The translations under genes were made by a program, and so were the position numbers. A DNA stretch of 12,618 nucleotides from FEN-1099 sp964511015 (lineage in GTDB: Bacteria; Lernaellota; Lernaellaia; Lernaellales; Lernaellaceae). The DNA is taken from contig CAZEDX010000107.1 in NCBI GenBank assembly GCA_964511015.1, positions 1 to 12,618 on the forward strand, in the 5' to 3' direction. Under the pieces are notes generated by a model. That model saw nothing but the letters and a program-made list of their open reading frames with translations. It made no database searches and was not told the origin of the DNA. Positions within the stretch are counted from its first letter, which is position 1; every line of letters starts with the position of its first letter. Of this stretch, positions 1-7,940 are shown piece by piece.

Positions 1-79
1 CGAGTCGTTCGAGGTAGTCGAATTTGTCCGGGACAACCTCGTACACGTAGCCGTATTCTTGGTCTGGGACATCGATCAT
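1..79 (-). CDS. Partial hypothetical protein (N-terminus only)
   Basis: Only the first 26 codons are inside the window; the reading frame stays open to the left edge. The peptide begins MIDVPDQEYGYVYEVVPDKF. The start at base 79 is supported by a GAGGA ribosome-binding site 7 bases upstream. The same frame is also open further upstream, to a TAA at 191-193, so a GTG start at 118 cannot be excluded, but it has no ribosome-binding site. The gene lies about 126 bases downstream of the TIR gene on the same strand, so co-transcription is possible. I do not recognise the family and infer no function. Confidence 0.45.
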   Translation of the reverse strand, partial: MIDVPDQEYGYVYEVVPDKFDYLERL

Positions 80-205
80 TGCCGTTTCCTCGCTGGCAAC
101 GATCGAATTCGGTTTCACCGTGATCGTTCGGCGTTTACCCCAGAAGGCTGCATCTCCACAGAAAAACACCGCGCAACATAAGAAAGAGATTTACATCGGC
201 GCGAA

Positions 206-814
206 CTACTGAGTCCAATCGCTATAACCACAGTCCTTACATTTGACCAAGTAGTACATTTCGTCATGAGCTTCATCCAGTGCCGACGAAAAAACGAGCT
301 TTTCGCTTCCGCAGGATGGACAATATTTCATACCAAATGGGCCAGACGCTCCATTGTCATAAATGACCTCATGGTATTTTTCAACGACCGCCTTTACGAA
401 ATTCATGGAAGGACTATTGCCTGTAACTGCATGCACAATCTCCTTCCGATCTTCCTCATTTCCGCTATTATAAGAAACATACTTCCTATCGATAATGAGT
501 TCGGGAAGAGGTGTTGAATCGAGCTTCACAGGGATGATCTTGGGCCGACCCGACTCAATCGCTTTCATAATGACCGTCTTCAATTCAGAGCGAACCCATT
601 TGGAAGTGTCAGCGTTTTTTGACCAGAGAATGAGAAAATGAGTGCACTTTTTCAATCCGCTCTGGATTTCATCAACAATTGAATCACCTGCTGAAATTTC
701 CCATTCATCTACCCATACATTTATGTCCTCAGCGACAAGAAAAAGGGCAATGTCCCTGGCGATTTTTTTGTCAACTTTGTTGTGACTAATAAAAACGGTC
801 TGATTCTCGTCCAT
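206..814 (-). CDS. TIR-domain protein with C-terminal zinc ribbon
   Basis: The protein has 202 residues. Residues 5 to about 120 form a TIR domain: strand A reads VFISHNKVDK, followed by WVDEWEISAGDSIVDEI, then FLILWSKNADTSKWVRSEL. Glu39, in DEWEI, aligns with the position of the catalytic Glu of NAD-cleaving TIRs such as SARM1, so NADase activity is plausible but inferred. The C-terminus (residues 163-200) is a zinc ribbon with pairs CPSC (165, 168) and CKDC (192, 195). There is no signal peptide or membrane segment, so it should be cytoplasmic. The start is supported by a GAGGGG site 6 bases upstream. Bacterial TIR proteins often act in anti-phage defence, but no recognisable sensor partner lies nearby. 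The gene is clearly more AT-rich than the housekeeping genes here, which suggests horizontal acquisition. The domain call is firm; the role is open. Confidence 0.88.
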   Translation of the reverse strand: MDENQTVFISHNKVDKKIARDIALFLVAEDINVWVDEWEISAGDSIVDEIQSGLKKCTHFLILWSKNADTSKWVRSELKTVIMKAIESGRPKIIPVKLDSTPLPELIIDRKYVSYNSGNEEDRKEIVHAVTGNSPSMNFVKAVVEKYHEVIYDNGASGPFGMKYCPSCGSEKLVFSSALDEAHDEMYYLVKCKDCGYSDWTQ

Positions 815-908
815 TTCTAGCCCCTCTGCTATGAACGTTGGCAGCGTAGCACTCGGCGATCACATGAGGCAAGAACAAGTCAGTATCGTGGCCGACTCCA
901 CCGACAGA

Positions 909-1148
909 CTACTGCGTCGCTGCCGAAGTCAGGCGTTCCCGTTCCACGCGCGAACGGCCCGGCCAGGCGGAGGCGTAGAATCCGGTCTTTGAGAACGGGT
1001 GCAAACCACACCTTGAACGCGGCCGAATAGACGTCTGGAACGGTACTACGATTTGCGCGGACGCAACATCGGCGTAGCGGACTGGAAATCTATAGTATTC
1101 GATCTTCCCTTGACGGCCCCGCTCCTTACTTGCTACCTTGTTCGACAT
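909..1148 (-). CDS. Small hypothetical ORF (79 aa), doubtful
   Basis: A frame of 79 residues starts MSNKVASKERGRQGKIEYYR at base 1148. It is preceded by AAGGAGG with a 5-base gap, the best ribosome-binding site in the window. The product is basic, and its second half is rich in Arg, Ser and Pro and looks like translated non-coding DNA. It may be a genuine small gene, or the N-terminal remnant of a decayed gene that now reads into unrelated sequence. TTGACA-like and TTGACG hexamers occur on this strand at 1304-1309 and 1287-1292, without a good -10 partner. I recognise no family. Confidence 0.3.
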   Translation of the reverse strand: MSNKVASKERGRQGKIEYYRFPVRYADVASAQIVVPFQTSIRPRSRCGLHPFSKTGFYASAWPGRSRVERERLTSAATQ

Positions 1149-1557
1149 AGAGTCCTCCTTCGGTGCTTGGTTGTTTGATTTGCAGACTCGACCTAAACCG
1201 AATCGAGGGCTCTTCTTCAATCCCCGGTCAGAAAGTGCGAAAAATAGGGTACGTTATCCAAAAAGCTATCATTCGTGCGGAAACGTCGTCAATTGTTTTT
1301 TTGTGTCAAATTGTATCCGCTTTTAAAGGGAAAGTGAATTTGTCGCCTGGTTTTCGCAACCAGAAGATGGACTGTTTCCCATTTTTTAAGTCCGGCTCAT
1401 CGGACGATAGTTATTCCCTTCTTCCACCGAGGGGAGAAGGGGGAGTTGTAAAGCGCCTCGGCTCGCCTGCCATGGGAGAGGGGTCGGGGGTGAGGGGGCC
1501 AGTGTACGGAGAAGAAAACAAAGCCGGGCGGCCAGCCCGCACCATGCCGCACCCAAC
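1149..1557. other. Non-coding stretch with hairpin and dispersed-repeat-like sequence
   Basis: No convincing gene lies here; the frames that cross it have no ribosome-binding site and no protein-like composition. The left part (1240-1350) is AT-rich and may hold the promoter of the small ORF at 909-1148. The right part holds the hairpin at 1416-1441 and a G-rich run to about 1498. The stretch ends at the terminator of the lipoprotein gene. Confidence 0.6.
1416..1498. repeat. Hairpin plus G-rich dispersed-repeat-like unit
   Basis: CCCTTCT (1416-1422) pairs with AGAAGGG (1435-1441). Three more inner pairs (one of them T-G) make a 10-base-pair stem with loop ACCGAG. A G-rich segment (GGGAGAGGGGTCGGGGGTGAGGG, split here: GGGAGAGGGG then TCGGGGGTGAGGG) follows at about 1474-1496. 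Sequence of this kind is a common dispersed intergenic element in many bacterial genomes, from general knowledge. Only one copy is seen in this window, so calling it a repeat is inference. Confidence 0.35.
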
Positions 1558-1584
1558 AAAAAGGGCGGGCCCGTAGGCCCGCCC
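1558..1584 (-). terminator. Rho-independent terminator of the lipoprotein gene
   Basis: Read on the minus strand, GGGCGGGCC and GGCCCGCCC form a perfect 9-base-pair GC stem closed by the tetraloop TACG, followed directly by five T. It lies 26 bases beyond the stop of the lipoprotein gene that ends at 1610, so it ends that transcript. Confidence 0.92.
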
Positions 1585-1609
1585 GTGGCGGTTGGAGGAA
1601 ATCAGCAGC

Positions 1610-3139
1610 TTATTGGAATTCGATGTAGTCGATCGCCGCGACCGAGTCGTAGATCGCGTCGGCCACGTCGCTGACGGTGATCAGCACGGTGATCGTCGTC
1701 GCGCCGGCGGGCAGCGGGTATTCGGCCACGCGGCCCATCACGTCGCCACCGTCGTTTTCACCGCGCGGCGTGTTGCCGTCGGTGCCGCCCCACACCAGGT
1801 GGCCGTCGAGCATGTACGCGCCGTTGCTGTACGGGTCGGCGCTGGTCGGGTTGTATTGGGCGTCGGCGCTGTCGGCGATGAAGCCGATGACGCCTTCGGC
1901 CGGGGTCAGCGGATCCCAATTGTTGTCGCCGTTGATCGTGCGGCTGACCACGTAGCCGGTTTCACCCTGGATCAACACGGTGAACACGTCGTTGTACGCC
2001 GAGCCCACCCATTCCTGGTATTCCTGGCTGATGAAGTCATAGGACACGATCATCTTCGAATAGCCGCTCACGTTGAACGTGCGCATCACGGTGCAGGCCT
2101 GCAGACCGGACTGGGTCGGCGAGCCGGTCGAGATGTAGGCAAAATAGCCGCCGGCATCCGTGCCACCCGGGAACAGCAGGGCGTAGTCGTCGGCGTCGTT
2201 GTAGATCGCGAAGCAGTCGCCGGTGCTGCCCCAGGCCGCCACGCCGTCGTCAAATTCGAAACGGTCGCCGTTGCCGGTTTGGCCGCCGCTCGGCTGGTCT
2301 TCGTTCAGCTTCACTTTGCCCACCGCAACGATGTTGGTGCCCTGGTCCTCGCCACCACCCGGCAGTTCGCCGTTGTCGGTGCCGTCATCGAGGTTGTCGC
2401 TCTCGGGCTCGCTGCCCGGGTCTTTCGGGTCGGGGTTTTCGCCCGTGTCGGTGACCGGCGCGTCCTGGCTGCCGGAGCAGTCGCCCGCGTCGAAGTTCAC
2501 CAGGGCCGGCTTGCCGTTCAGGCTGGGCAGCGCCCACGAGCCCGCGCCGCGCGCGTAGGTGAAGAACGGGCCGTCGGTCGCGGTGACCAGCACCGTGTCG
2601 TCGGCCGGCGAATTGCCGTTGCAGTCGGTCACTTCACCGGTGATGTAGCCGAACGGCTTGGTCGCCGCATAGCACACGTACCAGCCTTCACCGGACGAGC
2701 CGATGCTCGGGCCCATCTTTTCGATGGCTTCGGTGTCCAGCTTGATCTCGCTGTCGGCCAGCAACACCTTGTTGGCATAGCGCAGGGCGCCCAGTTCCTC
2801 GTCCACGCGGGCGAAGACGACCTGCAAGGTGATGTCGTCGAAGTTGAGAATGTCTTCGAACATGCTGACGTCGACCGAGAAATCCTGGTCCATCAACGAG
2901 ATCTGGTCTTCGTCCTTGAGATACACCGCGAACAGGTAGGTCCAGTTTTCGGGCACCGGGGCCTTGGCGCACTTTGGAATGCCGTCCTCGTCCACTTCAT
3001 CGCTGTCGCAGTTTTCCAGGTCCCAATGGAGCCCGGTCGCCTCTTCGAGGGCTTCTTCGGCCGCTTCGGCGCAACCACTCAGCCAGATGGCGAACATGGC
3101 CAAGACCGCTAGCATCAAAAGTCTCATAGTTCGATTCAT
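1610..3139 (-). CDS. Lipoprotein with choice-of-anchor-L-like domain
   Basis: The protein has 509 residues. A lipoprotein signal peptide occupies residues 1-22, with lipobox LSGC and lipidation Cys23. Residues 24 to about 225 form a region I do not recognise as a whole; its end (about 165-221, GYITGEVTDCNGN onward) resembles a carboxypeptidase-regulatory-like beta sandwich. An acidic Asp/Glu/Pro/Gly linker follows (about 229-268). The C-terminal half (about 290-509) resembles the choice-of-anchor-L domain of surface proteins: SQEYQEWVGSAYNDVF at 371-386 and DVADAIYDSVAAIDYIEF near the end, inside a beta-rich sequence. It should sit in the cell envelope, facing the periplasm or the outside. 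The start has a GGGAGGA ribosome-binding site. It appears to be transcribed alone, with a possible promoter at 3211-3239 and a strong terminator behind it. The substrate or partner is unknown. Confidence 0.85.
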   Translation of the reverse strand: MNRTMRLLMLAVLAMFAIWLSGCAEAAEEALEEATGLHWDLENCDSDEVDEDGIPKCAKAPVPENWTYLFAVYLKDEDQISLMDQDFSVDVSMFEDILNFDDITLQVVFARVDEELGALRYANKVLLADSEIKLDTEAIEKMGPSIGSSGEGWYVCYAATKPFGYITGEVTDCNGNSPADDTVLVTATDGPFFTYARGAGSWALPSLNGKPALVNFDAGDCSGSQDAPVTDTGENPDPKDPGSEPESDNLDDGTDNGELPGGGEDQGTNIVAVGKVKLNEDQPSGGQTGNGDRFEFDDGVAAWGSTGDCFAIYNDADDYALLFPGGTDAGGYFAYISTGSPTQSGLQACTVMRTFNVSGYSKMIVSYDFISQEYQEWVGSAYNDVFTVLIQGETGYVVSRTINGDNNWDPLTPAEGVIGFIADSADAQYNPTSADPYSNGAYMLDGHLVWGGTDGNTPRGENDGGDVMGRVAEYPLPAGATTITVLITVSDVADAIYDSVAAIDYIEFQ

Positions 3140-3210
3140 GATTCCTCCCTTGAAATCTATTTACCGAATCCGGTTATGCTGCTTCCTGAACAGAACCTTT
3201 TTCTGCGCCT

Positions 3211-3239
3211 TACATAGCAGACTAACCCCTTGGAATCAA
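3211..3239 (-). promoter_or_regulatory. Possible promoter of the lipoprotein gene
   Basis: On the minus strand, TTGATT (3239-3234) is separated by 17 bases from TATGTA (3216-3211), about 70 bases before the lipoprotein start. The spacing is ideal, but the -10 matches the consensus at only three positions. A small inverted repeat, CCTTG-GAAT-CAAGG (3228-3241), overlaps the -35. Confidence 0.3.
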
Positions 3240-3297
3240 GGAGTTGTCCAGAACATCGGCGCGCTGCGAGAAAACCTGAGTGAAAACCGAAGGCTGA

Positions 3298-4959
3298 CTA
3301 ACGGTACAAAATGGGGTCGAATGGATTGGTCGAACCGTCGGTCACCGCGACGTGCACATGGTCGCGTAGGTAGAGAATGACCACCTTGCGCCCCGGCATG
3401 CGGGCCAGGCCCTCTTCGAGTTTGTCGAACGAGTAGTAGCGGAAGTCGGTCAGCTTCTGGTGGTACAGAAATTCCAGCGCCTTCGTGCCGCCCAGCACGT
3501 AAACGCCCTCCATGTAGTAGATCGAATAGAGTGGTGCCGGCCCCGGGTAGCGGTTGACCGCGATGACCTGCGGGCTGGCCAGCACCGGCATCTGGGATTT
3601 GATCTCGTTCATGATCTGTTGGGTGCGCAGGCCGTTGTCGCGCAGACGGCTGAGCTTGTGGGTCACGGAGAAGGCCTGGCTGACCACGAGCAACAGCAGA
3701 AAAGCGACTAGGAGCCATTGCACGTACCGCTGCCCGGCGCGCCAGGCGTGAACGAACAGCGCCAATAGCGACGGCCCGAACAGCGTGGCGAACAACACGT
3801 TGGGCTTGTACAGGTACAACTCGCTGACGGCGTTCATGAAAATGTCGGGGGTCATCACCACGAACATCAGCACCAGGAGCATGATCACCCGGTTGCGCCG
3901 CGCGGGCGTCCCTTCAGCCAATCGCCGCAGGCCGGCCACGAACAGCGCGGTGGTGTCCAGCACCGCCAGCGCGCAGATGGACAGAAACACCAGGTCGCCC
4001 GTGCGCAGCACAATGATGGACGTGCCGACCGGAGTCAGCAAACCCAGCAGAAACAGAACAATGTTGACCGGCACGTTGAGGCCGAACCAGATGTCATACC
4101 TTCCGTTCGGGCTGAACCGGATGCCGGTGGCGCCGGCGTTGGTGCGCAGGGCGAAATACACGGCCAACACCAATGCGAACGGCACGGCCAGTGCCAGGGC
4201 GCGCCGGAGCCGGCCGCCACGCGGCGCCCGCCATACCTCCACCGCGCCGAGCAAGGCCAGCGCCGGGGCGTAGCCGATGCCGGAGTCTTTCCACAACAGC
4301 GAGGCGAACATCCAAACCGCCGAGTGCCAGCCGGTCCACGCCGCCACCGGTTCGTCGTCGTAGCGCCGCACCAAAAGGCCCATCGCCACGGTGCCGCAGA
4401 AGGTGGAGTAGATCAGGCACGCCGCGTCATTCGACAGCACCGCCATGCCGTTGGCCTGGCTGAGACCGAAGAACAACGCCGCGCCAACCGCCTCCGGCGC
4501 CGACAACCGCCAGCGGCGGGCGAACCAGAACACGCCCCAGACCATCAGCAGATGCCCGCCGATCGTCGCCAGACGATAGAGTAGCGGATCGGTGCCCATC
4601 ATCCAAACGTTGAAGCGGATGAGCAGATGCTCAAACGGGCGGTAAAATTCCGGATTGTAGTACGCGCCGAACAACCGCCACCACGGCTGGCGCAAGGTAA
4701 ATAACACCTTGCTCCAGGCGATGAAGTCGTCGCCGAACAGGCGCAGATCCAGCGAAGCCGAATAGAGAATGGCGACAGTCAGCAGCACCAGACCAAGCCG
4801 CACCCGCCAGGCCGGCGGTGCGCCCAATGGTTGAGGACGGGCGGGCGGCAGAATGGGGGACTGCGCCAATCGTTTCTCCGCTTTTTTCGCCTCGGCTGCG
4901 TGCCGGATTCGGGTTTGGCCCGTGAGAATGGCGTTCCTTGTGGACAAAAACGCCCGCAC
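3298..4959 (-). CDS. Multi-pass membrane protein, GT-C glycosyltransferase-like
   Basis: The protein is about 553 residues long and largely hydrophobic, with roughly ten membrane segments. A cytoplasmic, basic N-terminus of about 50 residues precedes the first segment (around 55-70). The first outer loop carries GDDF (residues 76-79 from the GTG start) and then YYNPEFYRPFEHLL, followed by the second helix with GGH. An acidic motif after the first helix followed by a YRP-x-x-x-L stretch is typical of GT-C enzymes, which use lipid-phosphate sugars (PMT and TMTC relatives). The last 100 residues look soluble and may face the periplasm. The start is uncertain: no ATG fits. GTG at 4959 lies 8 bases after AAGGGG; TTG at 4962 lies 5 bases after it. 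Sugar and acceptor cannot be deduced; another polytopic envelope protein is possible. Confidence 0.7.
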   Translation of the reverse strand: MRAFLSTRNAILTGQTRIRHAAEAKKAEKRLAQSPILPPARPQPLGAPPAWRVRLGLVLLTVAILYSASLDLRLFGDDFIAWSKVLFTLRQPWWRLFGAYYNPEFYRPFEHLLIRFNVWMMGTDPLLYRLATIGGHLLMVWGVFWFARRWRLSAPEAVGAALFFGLSQANGMAVLSNDAACLIYSTFCGTVAMGLLVRRYDDEPVAAWTGWHSAVWMFASLLWKDSGIGYAPALALLGAVEVWRAPRGGRLRRALALAVPFALVLAVYFALRTNAGATGIRFSPNGRYDIWFGLNVPVNIVLFLLGLLTPVGTSIIVLRTGDLVFLSICALAVLDTTALFVAGLRRLAEGTPARRNRVIMLLVLMFVVMTPDIFMNAVSELYLYKPNVLFATLFGPSLLALFVHAWRAGQRYVQWLLVAFLLLLVVSQAFSVTHKLSRLRDNGLRTQQIMNEIKSQMPVLASPQVIAVNRYPGPAPLYSIYYMEGVYVLGGTKALEFLYHQKLTDFRYYSFDKLEEGLARMPGRKVVILYLRDHVHVAVTDGSTNPFDPILYR

Positions 4960-5197
4960 CAAAAATGCCCCTTATGAAACCCCGAAACGCCATGTTTTTC
5001 AAGGCGCTAGACAGTAAAAGATGTTCGAGTACTTCAAGGTGCAGGGAAATTCCACAGCAACTAGTGTTTGTGAGATCAACAAGTTAGGCACATAGAAGGG
5101 CCAAAAGGCGTGCAATCGGCACATCAAAGCAGCCAAACACGCACCAGACGGGGGTGATGGTGCACTCGCGTCATTTCGACACCCGGTGTCCAGTGAG

Positions 5198-5217
5198 TTG
5201 TACACAGGTTGTGCACA
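5198..5217 (+). repeat. Pair of TTGTxCACA boxes (DnaA-box-like)
   Basis: TTGTACACA (5198-5206) and TTGTGCACA (5209-5217) form a direct repeat with an 11-base period. Each differs by one base from TTGTCCACA, a DnaA-box variant of some high-GC bacteria, and by two from TTATCCACA. They could be DnaA sites or an operator. Two boxes are too few to call an origin. Confidence 0.3.
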
Positions 5218-5375
5218 GAGATTCGGTCGCAGGTAGCCTCGCTGCCGCTCATTTCGAACGGCTGTTCCACAACGCCAGGGGGTCTACGACACCGCTAGCC
5301 ATGAGCATTCAAAAAACACGGCCATTTAACGGGCATTTCTCGCATTTTCGCTTCAATAAAATCAACTACTTGCCA

Positions 5376-5389
5376 ACCGTGTACACGGT
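5376..5389. promoter_or_regulatory. 14-base perfect palindrome, possible operator
   Basis: ACCGTGTACACGGT is its own reverse complement. Perfect palindromes of this length are typical of sites for dimeric regulators. It lies about 115 bases beyond the maeB stop and about 415 bases upstream of the GT-C-like gene. No T-tract accompanies it, so it is not a terminator. The TGTACAC core also occurs in the box at 5198. Confidence 0.35.
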
Positions 5390-5439
5390 CGTAAAACGGC
5401 AAACGAGCGCCAAGCAAGCCCAGTGAGAACAGGCACTTA

Positions 5440-5460
5440 CAACACGAGAAGAGCGTGTTG
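5440..5460 (-). other. Hairpin beyond maeB, weak terminator candidate
   Basis: CAACACG (5440-5446) and CGTGTTG (5454-5460) form a perfect 7-base-pair stem with a 7-base loop, 45 bases beyond the maeB stop. No T-tract follows on the minus strand. A run of six T on that strand lies between the hairpin and the gene (about 5478-5483), after a short TCGCC/GGCGA stem. Which of these ends the maeB transcript is unclear. Confidence 0.3.
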
Positions 5461-5505
5461 GCACGGCTTATTAACGCAAAAAAGGTTCGTCGCCTCGCCT
5501 GGCGA

Positions 5506-7785
5506 TCAGTCTTTCACGACACCGAGGCTGGTCAGTTTGCGCGCCTGGCAGACCGTGACCGCCGTCAGGTTGACGATCGATTCCGGATCCGCGCCGCGTT
5601 GCAAAACGTTGAAGCAGCCGTTGAGGCCCAGCAGCAGTGGACCCACCGCGACCGCACCGCCCAACTCGCGCAGTAGCTTGTAGCCGGAGTTGCCGCTGGC
5701 CAAATCGGGGAAGACGAGCACGTTGGCTTCCTTGGTTAGCTTGGCGAACGGGAAGTTGGTCTTCATGATAGTCGCGTTCACTGCGGTGTCGGTTTGCATT
5801 TCGCCGTCGATTTCCATCTCAGGGCGCAGTTGGCGCACGATCTCGGTGGCCTGGCGAACCTTTTCGGAAAGCGGTCCGCGCGCCGAGCCGAAGTTGCCGT
5901 AGCTGATCATCGCCACGCGCGGCTTCAAGCCGAAGAACGAGGCGAGGTCGGCCGTCTTGATGGCGATGCACGCCAGTTCGTCGGCCGCCGGGTTGCTGTT
6001 CACCGTGCAATCGGCCATGAACAGCACCTTGTTTTTGAAGAGCATCATGTACACGCCGACAGCCACCTTGGCGTCGGGCGCGCGGCCCAGCACCTGCAAC
6101 GCCGGGCGAACGGCGTCGGGGTAATTGCGGGTCACGCCGCCGACCATGCCGTCGGCCTCGCCCATGCGCACCATCAACGTGCCGAGGTAGGCGGGATTGA
6201 TGCGAATTAGCCGCTCGGCCTCGGCGACCGTGATGCCCTTGCGTTGCCGCAGCTCAAACAGCGCCTTCACGTAGCGGCACAGGTCGGGCAGGCGGTCGGG
6301 GTCGATGATCTCGCACCCTTCCAGATCGAAGCCGATGGTCGCCGCTTCTTGCCGAATGCCCCGCTCCCAGCCCAGCAGCACCGGTGTGGCAAAACCTTCT
6401 TCGATGATCTGGTGCGCGGCGCGCAGCACGTTGGGATCCTCACCTTCAGGGAACACGATGCGCGCAGGCCGGGCGCGGGCGATGTTGATCACGTTGCGCA
6501 TGATCCACTGCGCCGGCCCCAGCAGCTTTTCCAGATGGTCGCGGTAGCGCTCGACATCGAAGTCGCTCACGCGCGCCACGCCGCTTTCAATTGCGGCTTC
6601 CGCCACCGCGGGCGCGACCCACAGCAGGGCGCGGCGGTCGAACGGTTTGGGAATGATGTAGTCGGGGCCGAAGGAGAAATGCTGGCCTTCGTAGGCCTTG
6701 GCCACCGATTCCGGCACCTCTTCGCGGGTCAGCGCGACCAGCGCGTGCACGGCGGCGATCTTCATCTCGTCGTTGATCTTGCGCGCCCGCACGTCCAGCG
6801 CGCCGCGGAAGATGAACGGGAAGCCCAGCACGTTGTTCACCTGGTTCGGGTAGTCCGACCGGCCGGTGGCGATAATCACGTCGGGCCGCGCCCGCCGCGC
6901 GTCTTCCGGGGTGATTTCCGGATCGGGATTGGCCATCGCAAAGACGATCGGATGCGGCGCCATCTTGCGCAGCATCTCCGGCGTCAGTGCGCCTTTGACC
7001 GACAGGCCGACAAAAACATCGGCGCCGTCGAGCGCGTCGGCCAGTGTGCGTGCCGAGGTGTCCGTCGCCCATTCCGCCTTGTACTCGTTCATGCCCTTGG
7101 TGCGGCCCTGATGAATGACGCCCTGGGTGTCGCAGAACGTGACGTTCGCCTTGGTGGCGCCCATCTTCACGTACAGGCTGGCGCAGGCGATGCCCGCCGC
7201 GCCGGCACCGTTGACCACGATCTTCGCGTCGGCCAGCTTGCGGCCGGTCAGCTCGCAAGCGTTGACCAGCGCCGCGGCGCTGATGATCGCCGTGCCGTGC
7301 TGGTCGTCGTGGAAGACCGGAATGTCCATCAGCTCCTGTAACTTCTTTTCGATGTAGAAGCACTCCGGCGCCTTGATGTCTTCCAGGTTGATGCCGCCGA
7401 AGGTCGGCTCGAGCAGACGGACGGCCTGGATCAGTTCGTCGGGATTGACCGTGGCCAGTTCGAGGTCGAAGACGTCGATGTCGGCAAAGCGCTTGAAGAG
7501 CACGCCTTTGCCTTCCATCACCGGCTTCGAGGCCAGTGCGCCGATGTTGCCCAGGCCGAGCACGGCAGTGCCGTTGCTGATCACCGCGACCAGGTTCCCG
7601 CGCGCGGTGTATTTGTAGACGTCGAGCGGGTTCTTTTCGATCTCCAGGCACGGAATCGCCACGCCCGGCGAATAGGCCAGGGCGAGCTGCTTGCTGGTCG
7701 AGCACGCTTTGCTGGAAATGACCTCGATCTTCCCCGGACGTCCTTCCGCGTGATAGTTCAGCGCGGCCTCACGTTGGTTCGGCAT
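5506..7785 (-). CDS. maeB: NADP-dependent malic enzyme, MaeB type
   Basis: This 759-residue enzyme decarboxylates malate to pyruvate and makes NADPH, in the cytoplasm. Residues about 15-155 are the malic N-terminal domain, with LAYSPGVAIPCLEI (catalytic Tyr38), EGKGVLFKRFADIDVFDLEL and NLEDIKAP. Metal ligands are Glu135, Asp136 and Asp161 (FHDDQHGT). The NADP-binding domain (about 160-410) has VVNGAGAAGIACA at 190-202 and SDYPNQVNNVLGFPFIFRGA. Residues about 431-755 form a phosphotransacetylase-like domain (ARIVFPEGEDPNVLRAA), which in MaeB enzymes is regulatory and binds acetyl-CoA rather than acting as a transacetylase. The length equals that of E. coli MaeB. The ATG at 7785 follows AAGGAGT with a 6-base gap; the longer frame back to 7857 starts inside the predicted -35 and is rejected. 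The gene looks monocistronic. Confidence 0.96.
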   Translation of the reverse strand: MPNQREAALNYHAEGRPGKIEVISSKACSTSKQLALAYSPGVAIPCLEIEKNPLDVYKYTARGNLVAVISNGTAVLGLGNIGALASKPVMEGKGVLFKRFADIDVFDLELATVNPDELIQAVRLLEPTFGGINLEDIKAPECFYIEKKLQELMDIPVFHDDQHGTAIISAAALVNACELTGRKLADAKIVVNGAGAAGIACASLYVKMGATKANVTFCDTQGVIHQGRTKGMNEYKAEWATDTSARTLADALDGADVFVGLSVKGALTPEMLRKMAPHPIVFAMANPDPEITPEDARRARPDVIIATGRSDYPNQVNNVLGFPFIFRGALDVRARKINDEMKIAAVHALVALTREEVPESVAKAYEGQHFSFGPDYIIPKPFDRRALLWVAPAVAEAAIESGVARVSDFDVERYRDHLEKLLGPAQWIMRNVINIARARPARIVFPEGEDPNVLRAAHQIIEEGFATPVLLGWERGIRQEAATIGFDLEGCEIIDPDRLPDLCRYVKALFELRQRKGITVAEAERLIRINPAYLGTLMVRMGEADGMVGGVTRNYPDAVRPALQVLGRAPDAKVAVGVYMMLFKNKVLFMADCTVNSNPAADELACIAIKTADLASFFGLKPRVAMISYGNFGSARGPLSEKVRQATEIVRQLRPEMEIDGEMQTDTAVNATIMKTNFPFAKLTKEANVLVFPDLASGNSGYKLLRELGGAVAVGPLLLGLNGCFNVLQRGADPESIVNLTAVTVCQARKLTSLGVVKD

Positions 7786-7830
7786 GGTTGTACTCCTTGA
7801 AACCCAAAACCACAGGTCAGTCGGGGCACC

Positions 7831-7857
7831 TTTATCCCTCCCGCCGCGGCCTGTCAA
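7831..7857 (-). promoter_or_regulatory. Likely maeB promoter
   Basis: On the minus strand, a perfect TTGACA (7857-7852) is followed after 15 bases by GATAAA (7836-7831), which matches the -10 consensus at four positions. Transcription would begin near 7824, giving a leader of about 40 bases. The short spacer is the weak point. Confidence 0.5.
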
Positions 7858-7940
7858 TCAGCCGGACGAGAGAGCCGCGTGGGTTGCACCCCCTTGAAAC
7901 GAAAAGGATTCACGTTGCATAGGCCGGTGCCGCCGGCGGG

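Larger units (their letters stand above)
4963..5505. other. Non-coding gap with boxes and palindrome
   Basis: This gap of about 540 bases lies between the start of the GT-C-like gene and the stop of maeB. Frames through it lack ribosome-binding sites and protein-like composition. It holds the TTGTACACA/TTGTGCACA pair (5198-5217), the palindrome at 5376-5389 and a hairpin at 5440-5460. The GT-C gene promoter must lie here or further upstream, but I could not find a convincing one. Confidence 0.6.

Noticed and set aside
1592..3112. Long plus-strand frame (506 codons) opposite the lipoprotein gene
   Set aside because: It is rich in Val, Arg, Ala and His with no motifs, as expected from the opposite strand of a GC-rich gene. 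The minus strand has a signal peptide, ribosome-binding site and terminator.
4631..5002. Minus-strand frame starting MKNMAFRG, overlapping the GT-C N-terminus
   Set aside because: I considered it as a frameshifted start of the GT-C-like protein, but its sequence is not protein-like after about 25 residues, while the GT-C frame is continuous back to GTG 4959.
6244..7341. Plus-strand frame of 365 codons
   Set aside because: It lies fully opposite maeB, whose identity is certain, and has no recognisable protein features.
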